Source: Candidatus Hermodarchaeota archaeon (lineage in GTDB: Archaea; Asgardarchaeota; Hermodarchaeia; Hermodarchaeales; Hermodarchaeaceae). Taken from it: 9,918 bases of DNA. The notes beneath the pieces were generated by a model. That model saw only the letters and a list, made by a program, of their open reading frames with translations. It made no database searches and was not told the DNA's origin. The stretch spans positions 1 through 9,918 of the forward strand of contig JAEOSV010000198.1 of assembly GCA_016840185.1 (NCBI GenBank), written 5' to 3'. The position numbers and the translations under genes were made by a program. Below, piece after piece: positions 1 to 5,672 of the stretch (the stretch's first letter is position 1; each line of letters starts with the position of its first letter).

Positions 1-534
1 GGAGAATTAGAACTAGACTCCACGTTAGTCGCCGGTTTCTTTTCTGCCATCCGCGAATTTGCCCGAATGATATCAAAAGGTAAAGGAGAAGCACGAATCG
101 TAGAGATGGGTGAATTTTACATCACCTACGCTGCAGGTGATTATATCGTCATAGCTGCAGTTGTTGACAAAGACGACAACCGACTCCAAGTCCTACAAGC
201 CCTTGACAAGGTCATAGACCGCTTTTCAAACATCTATGAAGAAACCCTCAAAACCTGGGATGGGAAACTTGTCTTTTTCTCCTTCACTCCTGAACTGAAT
301 CAAATGCTCAACAACGGATTCATCGGCAAAGACGAGGCCCCTCAACCCAAACTTAAACGTGGGCTTCCCAAACTCATGGTGAAATTGGGGCAAATCACTG
401 AGTTAGAATATAACGTTGCCAAACAGTGCGACGGTGGCAAAACTCCGAAAGAAATTGCTGCAATCGTCAATCTTCCCCAAGATGACGTGGAAGTCCTCTT
501 ATATCGACTCAATAAACTCGATTTAATCGAGTAG
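1..534 (+). CDS. Partial small soluble protein, sensor-like domain plus C-terminal winged helix
   Basis: The reading frame is open from the first base (Gly-Glu-Leu-Glu-Leu-Asp...) to TAG at 532-534, so the gene is cut at its 5' end; the ATG at 67 is an internal methionine, not a convincing start. The visible 177 residues have two parts. The first (about 1-110) alternates helix and strand: an amphipathic LVAGFFSAIREFA helix, then strands around EARIVEMGEFYITY and DYIVIAAVVD, then a long helix and WDGKLVFFSF. The layout recalls the longin/roadblock-like small domains common in Asgard archaea. The second (about 120-177) looks like a winged helix: LTELEYNVA-type helix, a KTPKEIAAIVNL helix, and a DDVEVLLYRLNKLDLIE recognition-like helix. 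There is no signal peptide in the visible part and no catalytic motif. The function is unknown; a role in small-GTPase or membrane-linked signalling is only a guess from fold resemblance. The gene converges with the membrane protein gene, with 14 bases between the stops. Confidence 0.75.
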   Translation, partial: GELELDSTLVAGFFSAIREFARMISKGKGEARIVEMGEFYITYAAGDYIVIAAVVDKDDNRLQVLQALDKVIDRFSNIYEETLKTWDGKLVFFSFTPELNQMLNNGFIGKDEAPQPKLKRGLPKLMVKLGQITELEYNVAKQCDGGKTPKEIAAIVNLPQDDVEVLLYRLNKLDLIE

Positions 535-547
535 CATCCTTCTTTTT
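516..547 (+). terminator. Hairpin plus T-run ending the first gene
   Basis: An exact inverted repeat has 8-base arms, ACTCGATT (516-523) and AATCGAGT (525-532), about a one-base centre (in RNA, six or seven pairs with a short loop). It overlaps the last codons and the stop of the first gene. A T-rich stretch, TTCTTTTT (540-547), follows in the short gap before the convergent gene. Archaeal termination mostly needs the T-run; the hairpin may help or may be partly coincidental, since it also encodes the C-terminal residues. Confidence 0.45.
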
Positions 548-548
548 C

Positions 549-1208
549 CTATTCGCTAGCCTCGAGTAATACTCCCATGGCAATTATTCCGATTGCTAAC
601 ATGACCATTATAGGTGCAATGAACACGCCCAAGGTCGGAAGAACAGCCTGAAGGACGCGTCCACCATAATACACCAGAAACCCTGTACCCAATAGAAAGT
701 TGCTTGTCCGGAGCTGCCCAGTCAATTGGATTCCAATGTAAAAGAACAGAGCCGGTAACACGATGACATACAATGGAAGAATAGCGAAATTGGAGCTGAT
801 GTAGCCCATCGTCAAAACACCACCCGTAAGCGACGGTGGCCAGAAGAGCCAGGGTAGAACCAAGATGAGTACTGCGATGATAAGTGGTGGTGAGGAAATT
901 AGGACAATTTGCCACAGTTTCCGTTCTAGAATCTGATATGCCAAAGCAAGAAAGACAGTGAAAATTGCCAACCACGAAGTAACGGTTGCTAGTCGCCACC
1001 AAATTTCGATATGCGCATAAAAGTCCCAAACGAGATAGAAAATTCGACCAATGCCAAGCAGGAGGAAGAACAACCCGAAGCCTAGATGGAACGGATTTCG
1101 TTTCTCGCGATATCGAAACGCGAGGAAGTAGATGAAGAGCAGAAAGAAGTATCCAATGATGATAAACCATAAACCAATAATTAATGTGTCAAACTCAGTA
1201 AACTGCAT
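549..1208 (-). CDS. Seven-helix integral membrane protein of unknown function
   Basis: This 219-residue protein starts at ATG (complement of 1206-1208), with a GAGGGTG Shine-Dalgarno-like site five bases upstream. It is strongly hydrophobic, with about seven membrane segments near residues 8-31, 41-62, 73-92, 98-118, 135-160, 168-188 and 192-215. Positively charged RYREKR (about residues 32-37) follows helix 1, which suggests a cytoplasmic first loop. Aromatic residues are frequent at the helix ends (WDFYAHIEIWW). I see no cysteine-rich, haem-ligand or transporter signature and no attached kinase or cyclase domain. The topology is like the stand-alone seven-helix sensory domains that precede histidine kinases, but that is a shape resemblance only. 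It is transcribed away from the hdr-kor-mvh operon and shares its control region, so a regulatory or membrane link to that operon is possible but not shown. Confidence 0.8.
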   Translation of the reverse strand: MQFTEFDTLIIGLWFIIIGYFFLLFIYFLAFRYREKRNPFHLGFGLFFLLLGIGRIFYLVWDFYAHIEIWWRLATVTSWLAIFTVFLALAYQILERKLWQIVLISSPPLIIAVLILVLPWLFWPPSLTGGVLTMGYISSNFAILPLYVIVLPALFFYIGIQLTGQLRTSNFLLGTGFLVYYGGRVLQAVLPTLGVFIAPIMVMLAIGIIAMGVLLEASE

Positions 1209-1213
1209 TACGA

Positions 1214-1220
1214 CACCCTC
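1214..1220 (-). promoter_or_regulatory. Ribosome binding site of the membrane protein gene
   Basis: Read on the minus strand this is GAGGGTG, five bases before the ATG at 1208. It supports that methionine as the start. Confidence 0.5.
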
Positions 1221-1222
1221 GG

Positions 1223-1243
1223 TCCACGTGGAAATAGTACTAT
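1223..1243. repeat. Two adjacent perfect 10-base palindromes
   Basis: TCCACGTGGA (1223-1232) and ATAGTACTAT (1234-1243) are each identical to their reverse complement and are separated by a single base. They lie 15-35 bases upstream of the minus-strand start codon, in the 5' leader or core promoter of the membrane protein gene. Perfect 10-base palindromes arise by chance fairly often, so a role as protein binding sites is only suggested by position and adjacency. Confidence 0.35.
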
Positions 1244-1262
1244 ACTGAGTCTACTTTCTTCT

Positions 1263-1271
1263 CCATATAAG
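1263..1271. promoter_or_regulatory. Candidate TATA element in the divergent region
   Basis: CCATATAAG is the most TATA-like sequence between the divergent genes. On the minus strand it reads CTTATATGG and would place transcription initiation near 1240, about 30 bases before the membrane protein start, which is a natural archaeal spacing. On the plus strand it would give a start near 1295 and a leader of about 80 bases for hdrC containing the large palindrome. No second clear TATA box was seen for the operon. Confidence 0.3.
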
Positions 1272-1324
1272 CCTAGTGTTCGCAAATTCAGTCTTGAAGA
1301 ACCCGGTAAGAGGAAAATGTTTTT

Positions 1325-1344
1325 ACCTTTACAAATGTAAAGGT
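1325..1344. promoter_or_regulatory. Perfect 9-2-9 palindrome, candidate operator of the operon
   Basis: The arms ACCTTTACA (1325-1333) and TGTAAAGGT (1336-1344) are exact reverse complements around a central AA. The site ends 29 bases before the preferred GTG of hdrC, close to where an archaeal promoter or early leader would lie. A two-base centre with nine-base arms is typical of an operator for a dimeric winged-helix regulator. A stem in the leader RNA is the alternative. No regulator gene is visible in the window. Confidence 0.5.
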
Positions 1345-1361
1345 CATCGCCACTCATCCTT

Positions 1362-1368
1362 GGGGTGA
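1362..1368 (+). promoter_or_regulatory. Ribosome binding site that sets the hdrC start
   Basis: GGGGTGA contains the GGTGA core complementary to the archaeal 16S rRNA tail and lies five bases before the GTG at 1374. The upstream in-frame GTG at 1365 lies inside this motif and has no good site of its own, so 1374 is preferred. Confidence 0.55.
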
Positions 1369-1373
1369 CCTTC

Positions 1374-1925
1374 GTGATCGATCGACGAGTAATTAATGGG
1401 TCAAAAATTGATAGTGAGCTTGCGGAGGACATGACCAAAGCGGGTCTTGATCGAATTCGGTCCTGCATTCAATGTGGTACCTGCACGGGTTCGTGCCCAG
1501 CAGGACGTCGCACCGCGTATAGAACCCGTCAACTAATCCGAAAAGCTCTCCTAGGGCTACGTGAAGAAGTTTTGTCAGATCCAAATCTATGGCTCTGCTC
1601 AACATGTGGTACATGCACAGAACGCTGCCCTCGTAAAATTGATGTCACCGAAGCAATTCTTTATTTGCGAAATCTCTCCTGCGAAGCAGGTTATATGCGT
1701 CCCGAACACCAGGGCGTCTCCCACAAACTCATCGAAACAGGACATGCTGTCCCCATCGATGACGAGAAATGGAGCAAAATGCGTGAAGAACTCGGGCTGG
1801 ATCCCCTTCCTCCTACTGTTCATTCATACCCCAAGGCAGTGAAGGAAATTCAACATATAATCAAAAAGACGGGCTTTGACAAGCTTGTCAATTATAAGGA
1901 GAGCAAAAAGGATGGCAAAACATAG
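1374..1925 (+). CDS. hdrC: Heterodisulfide reductase subunit C (HdrC)
   Basis: HdrC is the iron-sulfur subunit that carries electrons from flavoprotein HdrA to the catalytic subunit HdrB. The 183-residue product has two CxxCxxCxxxCP motifs, at residues 31-42 (CIQCGTCTGSCP) and 75-86 (CSTCGTCTERCP), enough for two [4Fe-4S] clusters. These sit in the usual short helical ferredoxin-like domain, and the size is normal for the family. There is no membrane segment, which matches the soluble HdrABC type rather than HdrDE. GTG at 1374 is chosen for its GGGGTGA site; GTG at 1365 would add three residues. It is the first gene of the operon and overlaps hdrB by 14 bases, implying coupled translation. 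The C-terminal tail is lysine-rich. The family call is secure; the physiological acceptor behind HdrB is not known here. Confidence 0.93.
   Translation: MIDRRVINGSKIDSELAEDMTKAGLDRIRSCIQCGTCTGSCPAGRRTAYRTRQLIRKALLGLREEVLSDPNLWLCSTCGTCTERCPRKIDVTEAILYLRNLSCEAGYMRPEHQGVSHKLIETGHAVPIDDEKWSKMREELGLDPLPPTVHSYPKAVKEIQHIIKKTGFDKLVNYKESKKDGKT
1896..1903 (+). promoter_or_regulatory. Ribosome binding site that sets the hdrB start
   Basis: AAGGAGAG lies within the 3' end of hdrC, eight bases before the ATG at 1912. It favours 1912 over an in-frame ATG at 1876, which would add 12 residues that do not resemble the family N-terminus. Confidence 0.55.
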
Positions 1926-2805
1926 ATACAGTTTCTTCCTTGGCTGCGTCATTCCCAACCGTCTGCCCCAAATTGAAGCCGCAACGCGCCTAGTGGTACC
2001 AAAACTCGATATTGAACTCGTCGAAATGAAAGGTGCCTCCTGTTGCCCCGCACCTGGGGTAATCAAATCCTTTGACAAAGACACCTGGTTATCAATCACC
2101 GCACGCAATCTTACCCTCGCAGAGGAAAACGGTTTAGATATACTTGTTCTATGCAATGGCTGTTACGGAACCCTCATCGCAGGTGTAGCGGATCTAAAGG
2201 ACGCAGACACAAGGAAACGTATCAACAAGATTCTGAAAGGAACAGGACATCAATACAAAGGCACTATTACCGCCAAACATCTGGTCGAAGTCCTGTATAA
2301 TGACATCGGCAAAGACGCCATAGAGGAAACCGTCGAAAATCCCATTGATGCACGGTTTGCTATTCATATTGGTTGTCACCTTCTGAAACCCAGTGACATT
2401 CGACCTTTTGGCGTCGTCGAGGATTTCACCCTTGTAGACGAACTAGTCGAATCAGTCGGCGGCACAACGGTCGACTACAAACTCAAAGACATGTGTTGTG
2501 GAGCTGGGGGCGGATTACGATCTGCTGAACTTGAAGTTTCGCTAGACATGGTTCGAGAAAAACTCGAAGCAATAAAACAGGCAAAAGTCGATGCGCTGGT
2601 CAACGTCTGTAACTTCTGCCACTTACAATTTGATTTAGGGCAAATGCAAGTGAACAAACACTTCGGCACCGACTACCAAATCCCTATCCTATACTATACA
2701 CAGCTCTTAGGGCTAGCCCAAGGGTTTACACCCAAACAAATGGGATTGGATAGGCACTTCATTTCAGTAGCACCCTTCTTAGACAAAATTGGGATGAGCG
2801 TGTGA
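1912..2805 (+). CDS. hdrB: Heterodisulfide reductase catalytic subunit B (HdrB)
   Basis: HdrB carries the noncubane [4Fe-4S] clusters that cleave the disulfide in methanogens (CoM-S-S-CoB). The 297-residue protein has both CCG-type motifs complete. The first is C12-X31-C44C45-X35-C81-X2-C84 (GCV, CCPAPG, CNGC). The second follows the pattern C-X39-CC-X36-C-X2-C (GCHLL, CCGAGGG, CNFC). These spacings fall within the published range for HdrB (CX31-39CCX35-36CXXC), so both cluster sites look functional. The start at ATG 1912 gives AKHRYSFFLGC, the normal family beginning. The gene overlaps hdrC by 14 bases, and its TGA overlaps the korD ATG by one base. The substrate is uncertain if the host is not a methanogen: no coenzyme M or B genes are present in the window. 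Confidence 0.94.
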   Translation: MAKHRYSFFLGCVIPNRLPQIEAATRLVVPKLDIELVEMKGASCCPAPGVIKSFDKDTWLSITARNLTLAEENGLDILVLCNGCYGTLIAGVADLKDADTRKRINKILKGTGHQYKGTITAKHLVEVLYNDIGKDAIEETVENPIDARFAIHIGCHLLKPSDIRPFGVVEDFTLVDELVESVGGTTVDYKLKDMCCGAGGGLRSAELEVSLDMVREKLEAIKQAKVDALVNVCNFCHLQFDLGQMQVNKHFGTDYQIPILYYTQLLGLAQGFTPKQMGLDRHFISVAPFLDKIGMSV

Positions 2806-3098
2806 TGTTGACAAGACAGGAACGAAGCCCCATTTTACCAGAGGAGGAATCCACTACGAAATACCAGATTTTCGTAAATGTAGACTGGTGCAAAGGGTGT
2901 GGATTCTGTTACACCTTCTGCCCACGGGAAGTACTCGAAAAATCAACCCAATTCAACACAAAGGGCTACTACCCACCCATCGCGACCAACATTGACCGCT
3001 GTGTTGGCTGTGGACTGTGTGAAACAATATGCCCAGACTTTGCCATTCATGTCGAAGAAAAAGCGACCAAATCTAAGAAGAAAAAGGGTGAGAAGTGA
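2805..3098 (+). CDS. korD: 2-oxoacid:ferredoxin oxidoreductase delta subunit, 2[4Fe-4S] ferredoxin
   Basis: This 97-residue protein is a ferredoxin-type electron-transfer subunit. It has two CxxCxxCxxxCP motifs, at residues 29-40 (CKGCGFCYTFCP) and 66-77 (CVGCGLCETICP), separated by an NTKGYYPP stretch typical of the delta subunit of 2-oxoglutarate-type oxidoreductases. An acidic N-terminal extension (LPEEE) and a lysine-rich C-terminus flank the fold. The start is ATG 2805 in a TGATG overlap with the hdrB stop; GTG at 2802 is an alternative that adds one residue. Its job is to pass electrons from the alpha-beta-gamma core to soluble ferredoxin. Because it immediately follows hdrB and precedes korA, it could also link physically to the Hdr complex, which is inference. 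Confidence 0.87.
   Translation: MLTRQERSPILPEEESTTKYQIFVNVDWCKGCGFCYTFCPREVLEKSTQFNTKGYYPPIATNIDRCVGCGLCETICPDFAIHVEEKATKSKKKKGEK
3087..3092 (+). promoter_or_regulatory. Ribosome binding site that sets the korA start
   Basis: GGTGAG lies inside the end of korD, five bases before ATG 3098 but only two bases before the alternative GTG 3095. The spacing favours the ATG. Confidence 0.5.
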
Positions 3099-4246
3099 TG
3101 GATAAGGCGGTATTAACGGGAGATATGTTCACACAAGGCGACATTGCTGCCGCAGAAGGAGCCCTGGCAGCTGGTTGTCGATTCTTTGCAGGGTATCCAA
3201 TAACCCCCGCCACTGAAATCGCCGAGCGGATGGCTTACCGACTTCCACGAATTGGTGGACGTTATATCCAAATGGAAGATGAAATCGCATCGTGCACCGC
3301 TGTTGTCGGAGGATCTTATTCAGGCGTCAAATCCATGACCGCCACCTCAGGACCAGGAATAAGTCTAATGAACGAAACCATTGGGCTAGCTGTAATGACT
3401 GAAACCCCCATGGTCTTAGTTAATGTAATGCGTGGTGGACCATCAACCGGGCAACCCACTGAAGCAAGTCAAAGTGACATCATGCAAGCCAAATGGGGCA
3501 GCCACGGTGATTATGAAATCATAGCATTGATTCCCTCTTCTGTCCAAGAAATGTTTGATCTGACCATTAAAGCATTCAACTTATCTGAACAATTTCGAGT
3601 CCCGACTTTTATCCTTGCTGACGAAATCATCGGGCACATGCGCGAACGCCTGGTTATCCCACCCGAAGACGAAATTGAAATCGTAAATCGGAAAAAACCC
3701 ACCGTTCCACCCGAGGAATATCTGCCATTCAAAGCTGATGCGGATCTTGTTCCGCCTATGGCAACCTTCGGGGAGGGCTATCACTTCTATGCCACGGGAC
3801 TCACTCATGATGAACGCGGATACCCAGTCATGAACGATGAAGCCCAACTCGCTTTAGTTCCACGACTGTGTGACAAAATCCGGAAAAATGTCGACAAAAT
3901 CACCGAAGTAGAGAGTACCGACACCGAAGATGCAGAAATCCTTCTAGTCGCCTACGGCGGTGAAGCCCGAACAGCAATGCGCGCCGTCAAGGATGCTCGA
4001 GCCAACGGAATGAAAATCGGGCTCTTCCGCCCAATCACAGTTTGGCCGTTTCCAAAGGAACAACTGAAAGAAGCTGCTGCCAACGCCCAGCACGTAGTCG
4101 TTGCCGAACTCAATTATGGTCAATTAGTGGGTGAAGTAGAACGCGTCATCCGGAATGAAGTACCCGTCCATTTGATTCCGCGGGTCTGCGGAAGTCCCCA
4201 TACACCCAAAGAACTCATGAAAGAAATTAGGAGCCGAATAAAGTGA
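3098..4246 (+). CDS. korA: 2-oxoglutarate-type ferredoxin oxidoreductase alpha subunit
   Basis: The alpha subunit supplies the pyrimidine-side thiamine diphosphate contacts and much of the 2-oxoacid and CoA pocket of the enzyme that interconverts 2-oxoglutarate + CoA and succinyl-CoA + CO2, using ferredoxin. The 382-residue protein shows GYPITPATE at residues 32-40, then QMEDEIAS, TSGPGISLMNE and MRGGPSTGQPTEASQSD, in family order. A C-terminal transketolase-like domain follows (LLVAYGGEARTAMRA, GLFRPITVWPFP, VAELNYGQLVGEVE). There is no fused gamma domain; gamma is a separate gene downstream. The start is ATG 3098, overlapping the korD stop by one base as TGATG. The sequence best fits KorA, but oxidoreductases for other 2-oxoacids (branched-chain or aryl) are related, so the substrate is less certain than the family. 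Confidence 0.9.
   Translation: MDKAVLTGDMFTQGDIAAAEGALAAGCRFFAGYPITPATEIAERMAYRLPRIGGRYIQMEDEIASCTAVVGGSYSGVKSMTATSGPGISLMNETIGLAVMTETPMVLVNVMRGGPSTGQPTEASQSDIMQAKWGSHGDYEIIALIPSSVQEMFDLTIKAFNLSEQFRVPTFILADEIIGHMRERLVIPPEDEIEIVNRKKPTVPPEEYLPFKADADLVPPMATFGEGYHFYATGLTHDERGYPVMNDEAQLALVPRLCDKIRKNVDKITEVESTDTEDAEILLVAYGGEARTAMRAVKDARANGMKIGLFRPITVWPFPKEQLKEAAANAQHVVVAELNYGQLVGEVERVIRNEVPVHLIPRVCGSPHTPKELMKEIRSRIK
4229..4233 (+). promoter_or_regulatory. Ribosome binding site of korB
   Basis: AGGAG lies in the end of korA, nine bases before the GTG at 4243. It supports a GTG start within the GTGA overlap. Confidence 0.5.
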
Positions 4247-5091
4247 CCACCACTACACGCACCACCACCGAAGGAGAACATCCAATCCTCAACTACATTC
4301 GTCGCGACCGACTACCCCACATCTTTTGTAGCGCCTGCGGCATCGGCACCGTGCTTCAAGCCTTTGCCAATGCCCTCCGTAGTCTAGACTATGATATGAA
4401 TCGCTTAGTCGTCGTCAGCGGAATTGGTTGTACAGGACGTGCCAGCGGCTATTTTGCTGCTGACAGTTATCACACCACTCATGGCCGAGCCATTGCCTTT
4501 GCCTCAGGCGTAAAAGTGGCGAAACCCGAGTTAACCCCCGTAGTCATTAGTGGAGATGGCGACCTCTTTGCCATTGGTGGAAATCACTTCATTCATGCCG
4601 CCCGACGAAACGTCGATATGCTGGTAATCTGCATCAACAACTTCAACTATGGAATGACCGGCGGGCAAATGGGTCCCACCACACCCGACTCCGCCATAAC
4701 GGTCACCTCCCCTGATGGAAACATCGAACACCCATTCAACCTCGTCAGCGTTGCCGCGGCATCCGGAGCGGTCTTCGTTGCCCGATGGACTGCCCTTCAT
4801 GCTCGGCGTCTGACCAAATCCATCGAAAAAGCTCTCCAAAAACCAGGCTTCAAATTCATCGAAGTCATCTCACCTTGTCCCACACTCTATGACCGATACA
4901 ACCGCCACGGTTCAGGGCTCGATGTCATGAAAAAGTACCGAGAAATTTCTGTCATCCGCAACTTCACGGATCCAATGCAAGCTGAAATCGATTACCGAAC
5001 CCGCATTGTCTGCGGTGAATTTGTAGACACTGAAAAACCTGAATTCACTGAACTGCTCGCAAAACAGGCTGATGAACTCCAGAAAAGGTGA
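4243..5091 (+). CDS. korB: 2-oxoglutarate-type ferredoxin oxidoreductase beta subunit
   Basis: The beta subunit binds thiamine diphosphate-Mg and one [4Fe-4S] cluster, and passes electrons from the 2-oxoacid decarboxylation intermediate. In this 282-residue protein the thiamine motif runs from GDGD (104-107) to NNFNYGMTGGQ (132-142). Four cysteines, C29, C32, C63 (GIGCTGR) and C212 (SPCPT), sit where beta-subunit cluster ligands are expected. HTTHGRAIAFASG (77-89) is a family block. The first cysteine pair reads CSACGIG rather than the commoner CPGCG; both ligands are kept. The start is GTG 4243 in a four-base GTGA overlap with korA. The N-terminus is threonine-rich (TTTTRTTT), which is unusual and may mean the true folded start is later, but no better start codon precedes the conserved region. 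It acts in the cytoplasm with KorA, KorC and KorD. Confidence 0.91.
   Translation: MTTTTRTTTEGEHPILNYIRRDRLPHIFCSACGIGTVLQAFANALRSLDYDMNRLVVVSGIGCTGRASGYFAADSYHTTHGRAIAFASGVKVAKPELTPVVISGDGDLFAIGGNHFIHAARRNVDMLVICINNFNYGMTGGQMGPTTPDSAITVTSPDGNIEHPFNLVSVAAASGAVFVARWTALHARRLTKSIEKALQKPGFKFIEVISPCPTLYDRYNRHGSGLDVMKKYREISVIRNFTDPMQAEIDYRTRIVCGEFVDTEKPEFTELLAKQADELQKR
5086..5091 (+). promoter_or_regulatory. Ribosome binding site of korC overlapping the korB stop
   Basis: AGGTGA lies nine bases before the korC ATG and contains the TGA stop of korB. Ribosomes finishing korB therefore end on the site used to start korC. Confidence 0.55.
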
Positions 5092-5100
5092 AACTGAACC

Positions 5101-5664
5101 ATGACACGCACAGAAATACGACTTGGTGGCTTAGGCGGACAGGGCATAATCAAATCCGCTGTAATCATCGGAGAAGCCGCAACCATTCATGACGGGAAAG
5201 AAGCCGTCCAAACAGCCTCCTATGGCCCCGAATCCCGGGGTAGTGCCTGTAAAGCTGAAGTCATCATCTCCGATACACCCGTTGATTACCCCTTGGTTCT
5301 CTCTCCACAAGTCATGGTTGCCCTATCCAATGACGCCTTCCACAAATACAAAGAGGATCTCATTGACGGCGGCATCGCAATTATCGATTCTGACTTAGTG
5401 AAAGCGGGAAAAATTAAGGCAAGTGTGCAAGTGTATGAAGTACCCGCTGCGGCTACGGCTCACCAAGTTCTCAAAAACCCCTTGGTCACCAACGTCGTGA
5501 TGCTCGGTGCATTCACGGCAATAACTCAAGCCGTATCCCCCGAAGGAATGCGCAAAGCCATTTCCAATGCCTTTCCAAAATACAAAGAACTCAACCTCCG
5601 TGCCTTCGACGAGGGTATGCAACTCGGACAAGAAGCCATGGACAAATCCAAACAAAAGAAGTGA
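5101..5664 (+). CDS. korC: 2-oxoglutarate-type ferredoxin oxidoreductase gamma subunit
   Basis: The gamma subunit completes the KorABCD enzyme and, by analogy with solved 2-oxoacid:ferredoxin oxidoreductases, contributes to the CoA site. The 187-residue length is normal for a separate gamma subunit. It opens with the signature LGGLGGQGI (residues 8-16) and carries ASYGPESRGSACKAEVIISD, also diagnostic. Further on are DYPLVLSPQVMVALS and the helical C-terminal part ending in a lysine-rich tail. It has no cysteine cluster motif, as expected. ATG 5101 is nine bases after the korB stop and is served by AGGTGA. The next gene, hdrA, begins eight bases after the korC stop, so the oxidoreductase set is embedded in the Hdr operon with no break. 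Confidence 0.91.
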   Translation: MTRTEIRLGGLGGQGIIKSAVIIGEAATIHDGKEAVQTASYGPESRGSACKAEVIISDTPVDYPLVLSPQVMVALSNDAFHKYKEDLIDGGIAIIDSDLVKAGKIKASVQVYEVPAAATAHQVLKNPLVTNVVMLGAFTAITQAVSPEGMRKAISNAFPKYKELNLRAFDEGMQLGQEAMDKSKQKK

Positions 5665-5672
5665 GAAATCCC

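Noticed and set aside
556..1170. A 204-codon minus-strand frame overlapping the membrane protein gene
   Set aside because: It is a shifted reading of the same region without hydrophobic periodicity; the 219-residue frame has seven clear membrane segments and a better start.
1208..1468. An 86-codon minus-strand open frame across the divergent region and the start of hdrC
   Set aside because: It overlaps the hdrC coding start antisense, has no recognisable motif, and covers the palindrome and promoter region; the hdrC frame with its cysteine motifs explains the sequence.
5661..5672. GTG at 5661 as the hdrA start, giving a GTGA overlap with korC
   Set aside because: It is possible, since korB uses the same overlap, but no ribosome binding site precedes it and the ATG at 5673 gives the normal HdrA N-terminus. 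It is kept as an alternative in the hdrA entry.
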